Part shown: positions 1 to 5,164 of the stretch, piece by piece | Position numbering within the stretch: position 1 is the stretch's first letter | Layout: each line of letters starts with the position of its first letter | Source: Planctomycetota bacterium | GTDB lineage: Bacteria; Planctomycetota; UBA1135; GCA-002686595 | Assembly: GCA_027623615.1 (NCBI GenBank) | Contig: JAQBVH010000302.1 | Location: 1-5,164, forward strand | Direction: 5' to 3' | Length of the DNA stretch: 5,164 nucleotides | Program-made: the position numbers and the translations under genes | The notes under the pieces: model-generated | Database searches by the model: none | What the model was told of the DNA's origin: nothing | The model's input: only the letters and a program-made list of their open reading frames with translations

Positions 1-375
1 CGCATCACCCTTCACATCGACGGCCGCCAACGTGCATTGCGTCGGGCGCTCGACCTCGGCATAGATCCCGGGGAACGACAGGCAGCCCTCTTCATAGAGC
101 ACCTTGTCGCCGCGACGCTCCGTGATCTTGGGGTTGATCAGGACGCGGTTGAACTCGGGCTTCTCCGGGTCACCCTCTCGGTTGAGGACCAGGATGCGCT
201 CCTTGCGTCCGACCTGCGGCGCCGCGAGGCCAACGCCGTGGCTCTTGAACATCAAGGCGAACATGGCCTCCACGTGCTGCGCGAGCTCCTCGTCGAAGCT
301 GGTGATCGGGTCCGCCACCTTGCGGAGCACGGGGGTGGGGAACAGGGTGAGGTCGAACTCGAGGGCCTCGGGCAT
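1..375 (-). CDS. def: Peptide deformylase, N-terminal part (runs off the left edge)
   Basis: Peptide deformylase removes the formyl group from the initiator methionine of nascent proteins at the ribosome exit, using a bound metal ion (usually Fe2+). 125 residues are visible, beginning MPEALEFDLTLFPTPVLRKV. Family motif I, GVGLAAPQ, is at residues 47-54. Motif II, EGCLS, is at 96-100, and its Cys98 is a metal ligand. The third motif (HExxH), which supplies the other two ligands and the catalytic Glu, would lie past position 1, so activity cannot be judged here. Deformylases are usually about 165-200 residues, so roughly two thirds is present. The ATG at 375-373 is the natural start: it places the conserved P-x-L-R-K-V-A segment at the usual distance from the N-terminus. 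Only a distant AGAAGG (391-396, 15 nt upstream) resembles a Shine-Dalgarno sequence. The gene is divergent from the TPR gene. The family call is very secure. Confidence 0.96.
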   Translation of the reverse strand, partial: MPEALEFDLTLFPTPVLRKVADPITSFDEELAQHVEAMFALMFKSHGVGLAAPQVGRKERILVLNREGDPEKPEFNRVLINPKITERRGDKVLYEEGCLSFPGIYAEVERPTQCTLAAVDVKGDA

Positions 376-403
376 GGGTCGGAATCGGTGCCTTCTGAGC
401 AAA

Positions 404-431
404 TTGACGGTCTGCGGATCCCCTATAGTAT
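404..431 (+). promoter_or_regulatory. Candidate sigma-70-type promoter for the TPR-rpsT cluster
   Basis: The 151-nt gap between the divergent def and TPR genes contains one AT-richer patch. TTGACG at 404-409 matches the -35 consensus at 5 of 6 bases. It is followed by TATAGT (424-429, 5 of 6, spacing 14) or the overlapping TAGTAT (426-431, 4 of 6, spacing 16). It lies about 95 nt before the TTG start of the TPR gene. The spacing is shorter than the ideal 17, so this is a candidate only. Apart from this, the intergenic stretch shows only GC-rich sequence and a short dyad at 442-453. Confidence 0.35.
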
Positions 432-515
432 CTTCCGGCTCGTCCACCTGGACGCCCTGCGCCCCGCTCCGAGACCTCCTCGCGCGCGGGGCGGAGGTTC
501 GTACGGGGGATCAAC

Positions 516-519
516 GGAG
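516..519 (+). promoter_or_regulatory. Ribosome binding site deciding the TTG start of the TPR gene
   Basis: GGAG lies 7 nt before the TTG at 527-529. This pairing is the main reason for choosing the TTG. The open frame continues upstream to 104, but the upstream part is antisense to peptide deformylase and lacks TPR-like sequence. The first in-frame ATG downstream (740) would remove the first repeat. Confidence 0.6.
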
Positions 520-526
520 CGCAGAC

Positions 527-1867
527 TTGGTCGACTACACGAAGCACATCCAGAAGGCGGAGGAAGCGGCGCGCCGGCGCAACTACGACTTCGCGATCCA
601 GCTGTACCAGCAGCTGCTCGAGATCGACCCTGACGTGGGCGAGGCCCGCGCCGGCCTGCGCGTCGCGTTGCGCAAGCGACACGAGGCCAAGAAGGGCAGC
701 AAGCTCTTCGGCAAGATCAAGGGCGCGGGTCCGCTGACCATGGCGCGCGGTCTGGCCAAGGCGAAGAAGTACGAAGCGGCGGCCAAGCAGGCCGAGTCCT
801 ACCTGGCCGGCAACCCGATGGACGAGGACGCGAACCTGCTCCTGGGGATCTCGCTCGAGTCGGCCGGCCACTTCAAGTCGGCCCTGGCCGTCTACGAGTT
901 CCTGGCCGAGATCGCGCCGCGCAACCCGGAGGGGTGGAAGCGCGCGGGAGCCATGGCTCGGGTGAAGGGGGACGTGCCGGCGGCGCTTGCCTACTACGAG
1001 CGCGCCCTCGAAGCCGACCCCAGGGATCGCGATGCGCTCAAGGCGCGCAAGGACCTCGCGGCCGAGACTGCTCTCAGCGGCTCGCGCCTCGACGAGGTCG
1101 CCCACAGCCGGGACGCGATCACGGACAAGGACGAGGCCGCGCGACTGGAGCGGTCGCAGCGCAGGCACCGCTCCGAGGACGAGCTCAAGGAGGACCTCGA
1201 GCGCCTCGAGAGCCGCTACGCCGACGACCCCACCAACGTCGACCTGATGGTCGAGATGTCCGTCGTGCTCGAGAGGCTGCGCGAGCCCGAGGCGGCCCTC
1301 GACGTGGCCAAGCGAGCCCTCAGCTATCGCAAGGACTCAGCCGACCTGAAGGACATGGTCGCCGTCCTCGAGCTCAAGGGGGTCAAGAAGGCCATCGCCC
1401 GAGCTGACAGGGAGGGCAACCAGGCCGAGGCGGACCGGCTCGAGGGGCGGCTGCGCGAGATCGAGCACGAGGACCTGACCCGGCGCCTGGAGCTGACCCC
1501 GGGGGACGCGCGCCTGCGCCTCGAGCTGGGGCGCGCCTACCTGCGTCAGGGGCAGCCCGACGAGGCCGCCGCGGAGCTCCAGAAGGCCACTAGGGACCCC
1601 CGAGTCGAGAACGAAGCCCGGATCGAGCTCGCCAAGTGCTTCCACCAGAAGGGCTACCTGGACCTGGCCAAGAAGGAGTTCGAGCGGGCCCTGGATGCCC
1701 GGCCCGGGGTGGACGAGCGTGCCCGCGAGATCCTGTATACTCTCGGCGCGATTGCGGAGGCCGAGGGCCAAACAGGCGAGGCCCGCTCCTACTACGCCCG
1801 GATCTTCGAGGTCGACATCGGCTACCGGGACGTGGCCGCCAAGATGGAACAGCTCAAAGGCGACTGA
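527..1867 (+). CDS. Cytoplasmic TPR-repeat protein of unknown function
   Basis: The product has 446 residues from a TTG start (M-V-D-Y-T-K-H-I). It is built mostly of tetratricopeptide repeats, helix pairs that act as protein-protein docking surfaces. Repeat-like units end in the typical D/N-P: about residues 6-35 (RNYDFAIQLYQQLLEIDP), 71-98, 102-134, 136-165 (AALAYYERALEADP), 236-267, 328-358, 363-393 and 400-432. Between the fourth and fifth units, residues 180-235 form a very charged, probably helical or coiled stretch rich in Arg, Glu and Asp. A basic segment at 49-66 separates the first two units. There is no signal peptide or membrane segment, so a cytoplasmic location is inferred. It is the first gene of a tight cluster with rpsT 31 nt downstream, which hints at a link to ribosome biogenesis or growth, but nothing in the sequence names a partner. 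TPR assignment is firm; the function is unknown. Confidence 0.9.
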   Translation: MVDYTKHIQKAEEAARRRNYDFAIQLYQQLLEIDPDVGEARAGLRVALRKRHEAKKGSKLFGKIKGAGPLTMARGLAKAKKYEAAAKQAESYLAGNPMDEDANLLLGISLESAGHFKSALAVYEFLAEIAPRNPEGWKRAGAMARVKGDVPAALAYYERALEADPRDRDALKARKDLAAETALSGSRLDEVAHSRDAITDKDEAARLERSQRRHRSEDELKEDLERLESRYADDPTNVDLMVEMSVVLERLREPEAALDVAKRALSYRKDSADLKDMVAVLELKGVKKAIARADREGNQAEADRLEGRLREIEHEDLTRRLELTPGDARLRLELGRAYLRQGQPDEAAAELQKATRDPRVENEARIELAKCFHQKGYLDLAKKEFERALDARPGVDERAREILYTLGAIAEAEGQTGEARSYYARIFEVDIGYRDVAAKMEQLKGD

Positions 1868-1898
1868 GGTCGTCCGCTCGCAACACGCAAACTCAGAC

Positions 1899-2150
1899 AT
1901 GCCGAACACAGAACAATCCAAGAAGCGGATGCGCCAGAACGAGAAGGCGCGCCAGTCCAACAAGATCAAGAACTCCTTGATGAAGACTGCGGTCAAGAAG
2001 GTCATGAATGCCGGTGATGAGGCAGCCGCCAAGGCGGCGCTGCCCGAGGCGATGAAGCGCATCGACAAGTGCGCCAAGCACAACATCATCCACGACAACG
2101 CCGCCGCCCGTAAGAAGGCGCAGCTGGCGAAGCACGTCTCCGGCCTCTAG
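1899..2150 (+). CDS. rpsT: 30S ribosomal protein S20
   Basis: S20 is a small basic primary-binding protein that contacts 16S rRNA in the 30S subunit. The 83-residue product fits the usual 80-90 length. It shows the family pattern throughout: MPN start, basic SKKRMRQNEKARQSNK at 7-22, NSLMKTAVKKV at 25-35, and the C-terminal signature NIIHDNAAARKKAQLAK at 62-78, matching the conserved (G/N)-(V/I)-I-H-x-N-x-A-A-R-K-K-S/A-x-L motif. The start is fixed by the conserved MPN N-terminus, although no convincing Shine-Dalgarno sequence precedes it; the nearest purine run, GAGG at the preceding stop codon, is too far away. It lies 31 nt after the TPR gene and 36 nt before the small DUF1499-like gene, so it is probably translated from a shared mRNA. 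In many bacteria S20 is autoregulated, but no such leader structure is apparent here. Confidence 0.97.
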   Translation: MPNTEQSKKRMRQNEKARQSNKIKNSLMKTAVKKVMNAGDEAAAKAALPEAMKRIDKCAKHNIIHDNAAARKKAQLAKHVSGL

Positions 2151-2175
2151 GCATCCCGTCCCCACCCTCCTGCCT

Positions 2176-2179
2176 GGAG
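2176..2179 (+). promoter_or_regulatory. Ribosome binding site deciding the GTG start at 2187
   Basis: GGAG lies 7 nt before the GTG at 2187-2189. It favours this start over the in-frame ATG at 2286, which would delete 33 residues including part of the domain entry. Confidence 0.6.
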
Positions 2180-2186
2180 ACTCAAC

Positions 2187-2528
2187 GTGGGCCGCTTCGA
2201 AACGAACGAGAGCCATCCGAACCGGTGGCACCAGCCGGTACGTGTGCCCCAGAACAAGGGTGGCGTATTCGGTTCGGCCAAGGAGATGGTCGACGACCTC
2301 CCGGGTTGGGATTTGCAGTCGGTCGACGAAGACGCCTGCACGATCACGGTCAAGAAGAAGGGCGGCTTCCTCGGCGGGGAAGCCACGATCGTCGTGCGGG
2401 TCGAAGGACCCGACGACATGCCGAACTCAGCGACCCACTGCTCTTCGGAGTCGAGCGGCGGCCTGCTCTCGAAGGACAAGGCCAACGTCGCCGAGTTCAC
2501 CAAGAAGTTCTACATGCGCATCACCTGA
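2187..2528 (+). CDS. Small protein of unknown function, DUF1499-like
   Basis: The product has 113 residues from a GTG start backed by a well-spaced GGAG. There is no signal peptide or transmembrane segment. It begins with a polar tail (residues 2-25) and continues as a likely alpha/beta domain: LPGW at 38-41, SVDEDACTITVKKK at 45-58, GGEATIVVRVEG at 63-74, SSESSGGLLSKDKANVAEF at 86-104. This order resembles the DUF1499 pattern as I remember it: an L-P-G-W entry, a strand with D-x-x-x-x-x-I-x-V, a strand with V-x-I-R-V, then S-x-S-x-x-G-x-x-D/K-x-x-x-N-x-x-x-x-x-F. The resemblance is by eye and the key R-S-A-S-R core is not exact (CSSESSGG here), so the match is distant. It is the last gene of the TPR-rpsT cluster, 36 nt after rpsT with no terminator between, and converges on the cyclase-like gene. 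Real gene: likely. Family: tentative. Function: unknown. Confidence 0.75.
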   Translation: MGRFETNESHPNRWHQPVRVPQNKGGVFGSAKEMVDDLPGWDLQSVDEDACTITVKKKGGFLGGEATIVVRVEGPDDMPNSATHCSSESSGGLLSKDKANVAEFTKKFYMRIT

Positions 2529-2540
2529 GCGCGCTCTGCG

Positions 2541-2638
2541 ATGCGGCGCGCGCTGCTCACTCGCCGCACGCCAATGAAGAACGCGCCGCATGACCCCGCA
2601 GTCAGGCGGCGCGCACTGTTGAGCGGGTGCTTCGCTCA
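2541..2638. terminator. Convergent intergenic region with nested GC-rich hairpins (likely two-way terminator)
   Basis: This lies between two converging stop codons. ATGCGGCGCG (2541-2550) pairs perfectly with CGCGCCGCAT (2582-2591) across a 31-nt loop. The first arm can instead pair over 7 bp with CGCCGCA (2562-2568) across a 13-nt loop. CGCGCCGC (2582-2589) can pair with GCGGCGCG (2606-2613) across a 16-nt loop. A fourth short stem, TGAGCG/CGCTCA (2620-2625 and 2633-2638), overlaps the stop codon of the minus-strand gene. None is followed by a T-run on either strand, so a canonical intrinsic terminator is not shown. The assignment rests on position and stem strength. Confidence 0.45.
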
Positions 2639-5104
2639 GTCGTCCGACTCGCGCGTGCCGAGCGCATCGACGTAGTCGTTCTCCAGAGCGAGGATCGCCA
2701 GGGCCGTGGCGTAGACGCGGCCGCCGGCGTAGCTCCAGGGGTCGACCGGATCCCAGGATCCCGCGAGTTCGCCGTCGGCGCGCTGGTTCGGGATCAGGGC
2801 CTGGCGCAGGGCGTGGCTCCACTTGGCGCGCTTGATGCCGCCGACCAGGTGCATCGCGTTGGAGGCGTGCATCCAGTAGTACATGTCGCAGGCAAACTCG
2901 CCCGGGGCCCACTCGGGCAGCTGCTGGAAGAAGAGCTTGGTGCTGGCATCGAGCTGCTCGTCGGGAACATCGTCCTCGAGCAGGAGGCGCAGGTAGATGC
3001 CTGCGCCGGTCATGGCCTCGCCGCGGTTGGCGGGGAAGATGTCGTTCACGCCCACGACTCGCGAGCTGGTCGAGCCGACGCTGTCGTAACCCACGCGGCC
3101 GGTCTTCGGATCCGTCACCTCATGGACCCAGTTGATGGCGCCGGCGTAGGCCTCACGGTCGATCTTCAGGCCGGCGTCCTCCGCGATGCGCAGGGCGATC
3201 ACCATCCAGGTCGTGACCGAGGTGTCGTTGTCACCGACGGGCGGCACGTCGTAGCGCCAGGCCCCGTAGGGGTTGCGGGCGCGGACGATGAAGTTCACGG
3301 CGCGCTGCGCGGTCGCCTTGAGAATGGGTGACTTGCTGGTGCGGTAGGCCTCCGCAAGCGCGGCCGTCGCGATCGCGTGGTCATAGAGGAACGAATGACC
3401 AACCTGGTCGCCGATGAGACCCGTCTCCACGTCCTGCTGGCTGAACAGCCACTTCGCGGCGGCCGTGACTGCATCCTTGTGGTCGCCGTTCGTCAGACGA
3501 TGCCCGTCACCTTGGAGCGCGAGCAGCGCGAGTCCGGTCACCCCGACGTCGTGGATGGGTGCGCCGACGTCGTTCGCGCCCTCCTTGCTCGGGAAGTCGT
3601 CGATGTCCCAGCTGCCGCCTGGGGATTGGTTCGCAACGAGCCAGTCGAGGCCGCGCGTCACCGCTGCCTTCGAGCGCGCCGCGTCGCGGGCGTCGATGGG
3701 GGAGGAGAACTCGAAGGGCTCGTCCACCTCGTGCTCGCTGATCTCCATGTCGCGCAGGATCGGCTCCTCGAGCACCTCCTCTTCTTCGACCTCTTCCACC
3801 GGCGGGGCCTCGATGGTCACTCTCAACGTCTCTGCTCCAGCGACCTTGCTCTCGAAGGAGCGCTGCTTGCCCTCGATGGCCAGGCAGTTCGCCATCAACG
3901 CCGTGGAGTAGACGCGCCCGCCGATCGAGCCCCAGGGGCCGACGGGATCCCAGCTGCCGTCCGCCCGCTGACCCTCCTCGAGGGTGAGCTTCAGCGCCGC
4001 GCGCCAGGCCTTCCACGAGCGTCCGCCCATGGCGTGCATCGCGTGGGTGCCGAAGTACCAGTAGTACATGTCGGTGCCGAAGTCCTCGGGGTCCCACTCG
4101 GGGAGCCACTTGAGGAGCAGCTCGGCGTGCTTCTCGACCATCGGAGCGCGACGGGACTGACCGAGGAGGAGGCGCAGGTGCAGGCCGACCGCGGTCATGC
4201 CCTCGCCCTTCTCGGTCGGGAACTGGTCGTTGACGCCGGGGATGCGCGAAGAGCGTGAGCCCATCGAGTCGTAGCCCACGCGCCCGTTGGCGGGATCGCT
4301 GACCTCGTCGATCCAGGCCAGTGCACCGATGAAGGCTTCAGGGTCGACGGCGACGCCGGCCTCTTGAGCAGCCTTGAGCGAGGCGACCATCCAACCCGTG
4401 ACCGACGTGTCGTTGTCGCCAACGGGCGGCAGGTCGTAGCGCCATGCGCCGTAGGGGTTGCGGGCGCGCAGGGACAGATGCACGGCCCGGCTCAGGGCAT
4501 TCTCATAGCCCGCCTCGGCGTCGTGGCCGTGGCCTTGGGCGAGCGCCAGGGTCGCGATCGCGTGGTCGTACAGGTAGGCGTGTCCAACCCGGTCTCCGAT
4601 CAAGCCCGACTCGCCCTGTTGGCTCGCGAGCCAGGTCAGGCCAGCGCGGACGGACTGCTTGAACGCGCCCTCGGCCGGCGTGTGTCCGCCCTCCATCAGG
4701 GCGATGCACGCCAGGGCGGTCACGCCGATGTCGCGCAGGGGCGCCATCTCGTTGCGCGCCGTGGAGGCCCAGGAGCCGTCGCCGCGTTGCTGAGCGGCGA
4801 GGTACAGGTGGGCCGCGAGCAGGGCCTTCTCGTTCAGCGACGGCTTGTCCTGCTCGGGCTCGGCGCACTCGCCCGCGAACTTCTCCTCGTAGGTGCCAAA
4901 GCGCTTGGCGTAGAGGCCGCTCTTGGGCACCTCGGGCGCCCAGTCGACGGGGATCTCTTCGAGGTTCTCCTCGTCGCAGTCTTCGGCGAGCTTGGCCTCG
5001 CGGCTCAGGAAGCGCTTGGCGTAGAGCCCCTCCGTGGGAGGATCCTGAGCCATTGCGGGAAGAGCGAGCAGCAGGGTGATGGGGAACATGGCGCGCGAGG
5101 GCAT
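2636..5104 (-). CDS. Exported protein with two tandem squalene-cyclase-like toroid domains
   Basis: The product has 822 residues. Residues 1-19 form a signal peptide (Arg4, hydrophobic core, AMA before Gln20), so it is exported. Residues 20-90 carry a motif GLYAKRF-x3-E-x-K-x-A-x2-C twice, 37 residues apart. Domain A (about 93-413) and domain B (about 478-809) belong to the prenyltransferase/squalene-cyclase repeat fold, an alpha/alpha toroid. They show QW-type motifs (QQRGDGSW 105-112, QRADGSWDP 379-387, GGSWD 496-500, GSWDP 782-786) and shared blocks GLIGD-x-VGH, LYDHAIAT, RARNPYGAWRYD, PPVGDNDTSV, GRVGYDS, LPEW, DMYYW, AMH and GGRVY. The linker (about 414-477) is acidic, with EEVEEEEVLEEP. 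The DxDD acid motif of class II terpene cyclases is not kept: the equivalent is GDND. The fold is widespread in planctomycete exported proteins, mostly without known activity. The start ATG follows GGAGGT at an 8-nt spacing. No partner gene is adjacent; it converges on the rpsT cluster. Fold: confident. Function: unknown; terpene synthesis is unlikely. Confidence 0.92.
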   Translation of the reverse strand: MPSRAMFPITLLLALPAMAQDPPTEGLYAKRFLSREAKLAEDCDEENLEEIPVDWAPEVPKSGLYAKRFGTYEEKFAGECAEPEQDKPSLNEKALLAAHLYLAAQQRGDGSWASTARNEMAPLRDIGVTALACIALMEGGHTPAEGAFKQSVRAGLTWLASQQGESGLIGDRVGHAYLYDHAIATLALAQGHGHDAEAGYENALSRAVHLSLRARNPYGAWRYDLPPVGDNDTSVTGWMVASLKAAQEAGVAVDPEAFIGALAWIDEVSDPANGRVGYDSMGSRSSRIPGVNDQFPTEKGEGMTAVGLHLRLLLGQSRRAPMVEKHAELLLKWLPEWDPEDFGTDMYYWYFGTHAMHAMGGRSWKAWRAALKLTLEEGQRADGSWDPVGPWGSIGGRVYSTALMANCLAIEGKQRSFESKVAGAETLRVTIEAPPVEEVEEEEVLEEPILRDMEISEHEVDEPFEFSSPIDARDAARSKAAVTRGLDWLVANQSPGGSWDIDDFPSKEGANDVGAPIHDVGVTGLALLALQGDGHRLTNGDHKDAVTAAAKWLFSQQDVETGLIGDQVGHSFLYDHAIATAALAEAYRTSKSPILKATAQRAVNFIVRARNPYGAWRYDVPPVGDNDTSVTTWMVIALRIAEDAGLKIDREAYAGAINWVHEVTDPKTGRVGYDSVGSTSSRVVGVNDIFPANRGEAMTGAGIYLRLLLEDDVPDEQLDASTKLFFQQLPEWAPGEFACDMYYWMHASNAMHLVGGIKRAKWSHALRQALIPNQRADGELAGSWDPVDPWSYAGGRVYATALAILALENDYVDALGTRESDD
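2678..3673 (-). repeat. Internal duplication, copy B: toroid domain B
   Basis: Codons for residues about 478-809. The block GRVGYDS to LRLLL (669-709) matches 274-314 of copy A at 28 of 41 residues. At DNA level 3213-3283 and 4398-4468 agree at 65 of 71 bases by my hand count. The longer final QW motif (DGELAGSWDP) is closer to the form I recall for the planctomycete family than the shortened one in copy A. Confidence 0.85.
3866..4828 (-). repeat. Internal duplication, copy A: toroid domain A
   Basis: Codons for residues about 93-413. Shared blocks recur in copy B at a constant offset of 395 residues, from GLIGD (167 and 562) through DMYYW (345 and 740). The offset then changes to 399 because copy B carries a 4-residue insert, ELAG, inside its final QW motif (QRADG-ELAG-SWDP against QRADGSWDP). 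The block 213-240 matches 608-635 at 26 of 28 residues. Confidence 0.85.
4868..5029 (-). repeat. Two-copy GLYAKRF...Cys motif after the signal peptide
   Basis: Residues 26-43 and 63-80 share GLYAKRF-x3-E-x-K-x-A-x2-C, with Cys43 and Cys80 exactly 37 residues apart. The GLYAKRF codons are at 5009-5029 and 4898-4918. The unit sits between the signal peptide and toroid domain A in a polar, acidic region. I do not recognise it as a named domain. Being exported, the two Cys could form a disulfide or anchor something, but that is inference. Confidence 0.75.
5048..5104 (-). other. Signal peptide of the two-toroid protein
   Basis: Residues 1-19: a short N-region with Arg4, a hydrophobic core MFPITLLLAL at 6-15, Pro16, then AMA as the -3 to -1 positions, giving cleavage before Gln20 (signal peptidase I type). 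There is no lipobox cysteine, so a soluble periplasmic or secreted protein is expected rather than a lipoprotein. Confidence 0.85.
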
Positions 5105-5111
5105 GGGCTCT

Positions 5112-5117
5112 ACCTCC
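5112..5117 (-). promoter_or_regulatory. Strong ribosome binding site of the two-toroid gene
   Basis: GGAGGT on the minus strand, with 8 nt between GGAGG and the ATG at 5104-5102. It is close to the full anti-Shine-Dalgarno complement and the best such site in the window. It favours this ATG over the internal ATG at codon 6, which would shorten the signal peptide's N-region. No clear promoter is visible in the remaining 47 nt to the window edge. Confidence 0.75.
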
Positions 5118-5164
5118 GGTGGGGGAAACTCCGGGTACTTCGACGGGAACGGAGTGCGACCGAG

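Noticed and set aside
442..453. GTCCA-CC-TGGAC dyad as an operator
   Set aside because: The 5-bp arms are too short to stand out from chance, with no recognised regulator site and no second copy.
104..526. Extended N-terminus for the TPR protein from the start of its open frame
   Set aside because: This part overlaps peptide deformylase on the opposite strand and the intergenic gap, has Ser/Arg-rich antisense-like composition, and lacks TPR character. The TTG with GGAG at 527 fits better.
37..633. Plus-strand open frame opposite def and the start of the TPR gene
   Set aside because: It is antisense to the unmistakable deformylase and out of frame with the TPR gene; the translation shows no family signal.
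170..1168. 332-codon minus-strand open frame across the TPR gene
   Set aside because: Its translation is Arg/Leu/Gly-rich as expected for the complement of GC-rich codons, and it overlaps both def (another frame) and the clear TPR gene.
1337..2098. 253-codon minus-strand open frame with a hydrophobic N-terminus
   Set aside because: It lies opposite the TPR 3' end and rpsT; the hydrophobic look comes from the complement of Lys/Ala-rich S20 codons.
2151..2186. Terminator between rpsT and the small downstream gene
   Set aside because: The 36-nt gap has no inverted repeat or T-run, so readthrough is the simpler view.
2627..4258. Two long plus-strand open frames (2627-3331 and 3377-4258)
   Set aside because: Both are antisense to the two-toroid gene, whose repeats, motifs, signal peptide and ribosome binding site prove its frame; these are GC-rich shadows.
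2636..5104. Annotation as squalene-hopene cyclase (shc)
   Set aside because: It has a signal peptide, two domains and no DxDD; only the fold and QW-like motifs are shared.
5146..5164. GGGAACGG as an ECF-sigma -35 element pointing off the right edge
   Set aside because: A single GGAAC-like word without a visible -10 partner in the remaining bases is not evidence.

Overview
The window looks like chromosomal DNA from a high-GC bacterium, most likely a member of the Planctomycetota or a close relative. The pointers are the GC-rich codon usage, weak or absent Shine-Dalgarno sequences beside good ones, GTG and TTG starts, and above all a secreted protein of the squalene-cyclase-like (alpha/alpha toroid) type, a family I know to be abundant in planctomycetes. 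This placement is inference; there is no rRNA or other decisive marker here.

Layout. (1) Positions 1-375, minus strand: the N-terminal two thirds of a peptide deformylase, running off the left edge. (2) 376-526: a divergent intergenic region holding the only AT-rich promoter-like stretch on the left side. (3) 527-2528, plus strand: a compact three-gene cluster made of a cytoplasmic TPR-repeat protein (TTG start), ribosomal protein S20 (rpsT), and a small protein of unknown function with a DUF1499-like pattern (GTG start). The gaps are 31 and 36 nt, with no terminator visible between them, so co-transcription is likely. (4) 2529-2635: a convergent intergenic region with three copies of one GC-rich word in alternating orientation, able to form mutually exclusive hairpins; probably the two-way transcription stop. 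(5) 2636-5104, minus strand: one long gene for an exported 822-residue protein made of a signal peptide, a twice-repeated GLYAKRF/Cys motif, cyclase-like toroid domain A, an acidic linker, and toroid domain B. (6) 5105-5164: its leader, with a strong GGAGGT ribosome binding site.

The left half is translation-linked housekeeping: deformylase processes new N-termini and S20 belongs to the 30S subunit. The TPR protein and the small protein ride with these genes without a known role. The large exported protein is the most unusual item. Its two halves align at a constant offset of 395 residues over most of their length, with some blocks nearly identical, and neither half keeps the DxDD acid motif of true class II terpene cyclases. 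It is therefore more likely a periplasmic binding or structural protein, or an enzyme of unknown activity, than a hopene synthase. I saw no CRISPR array, tRNA, insertion sequence or other mobile element.
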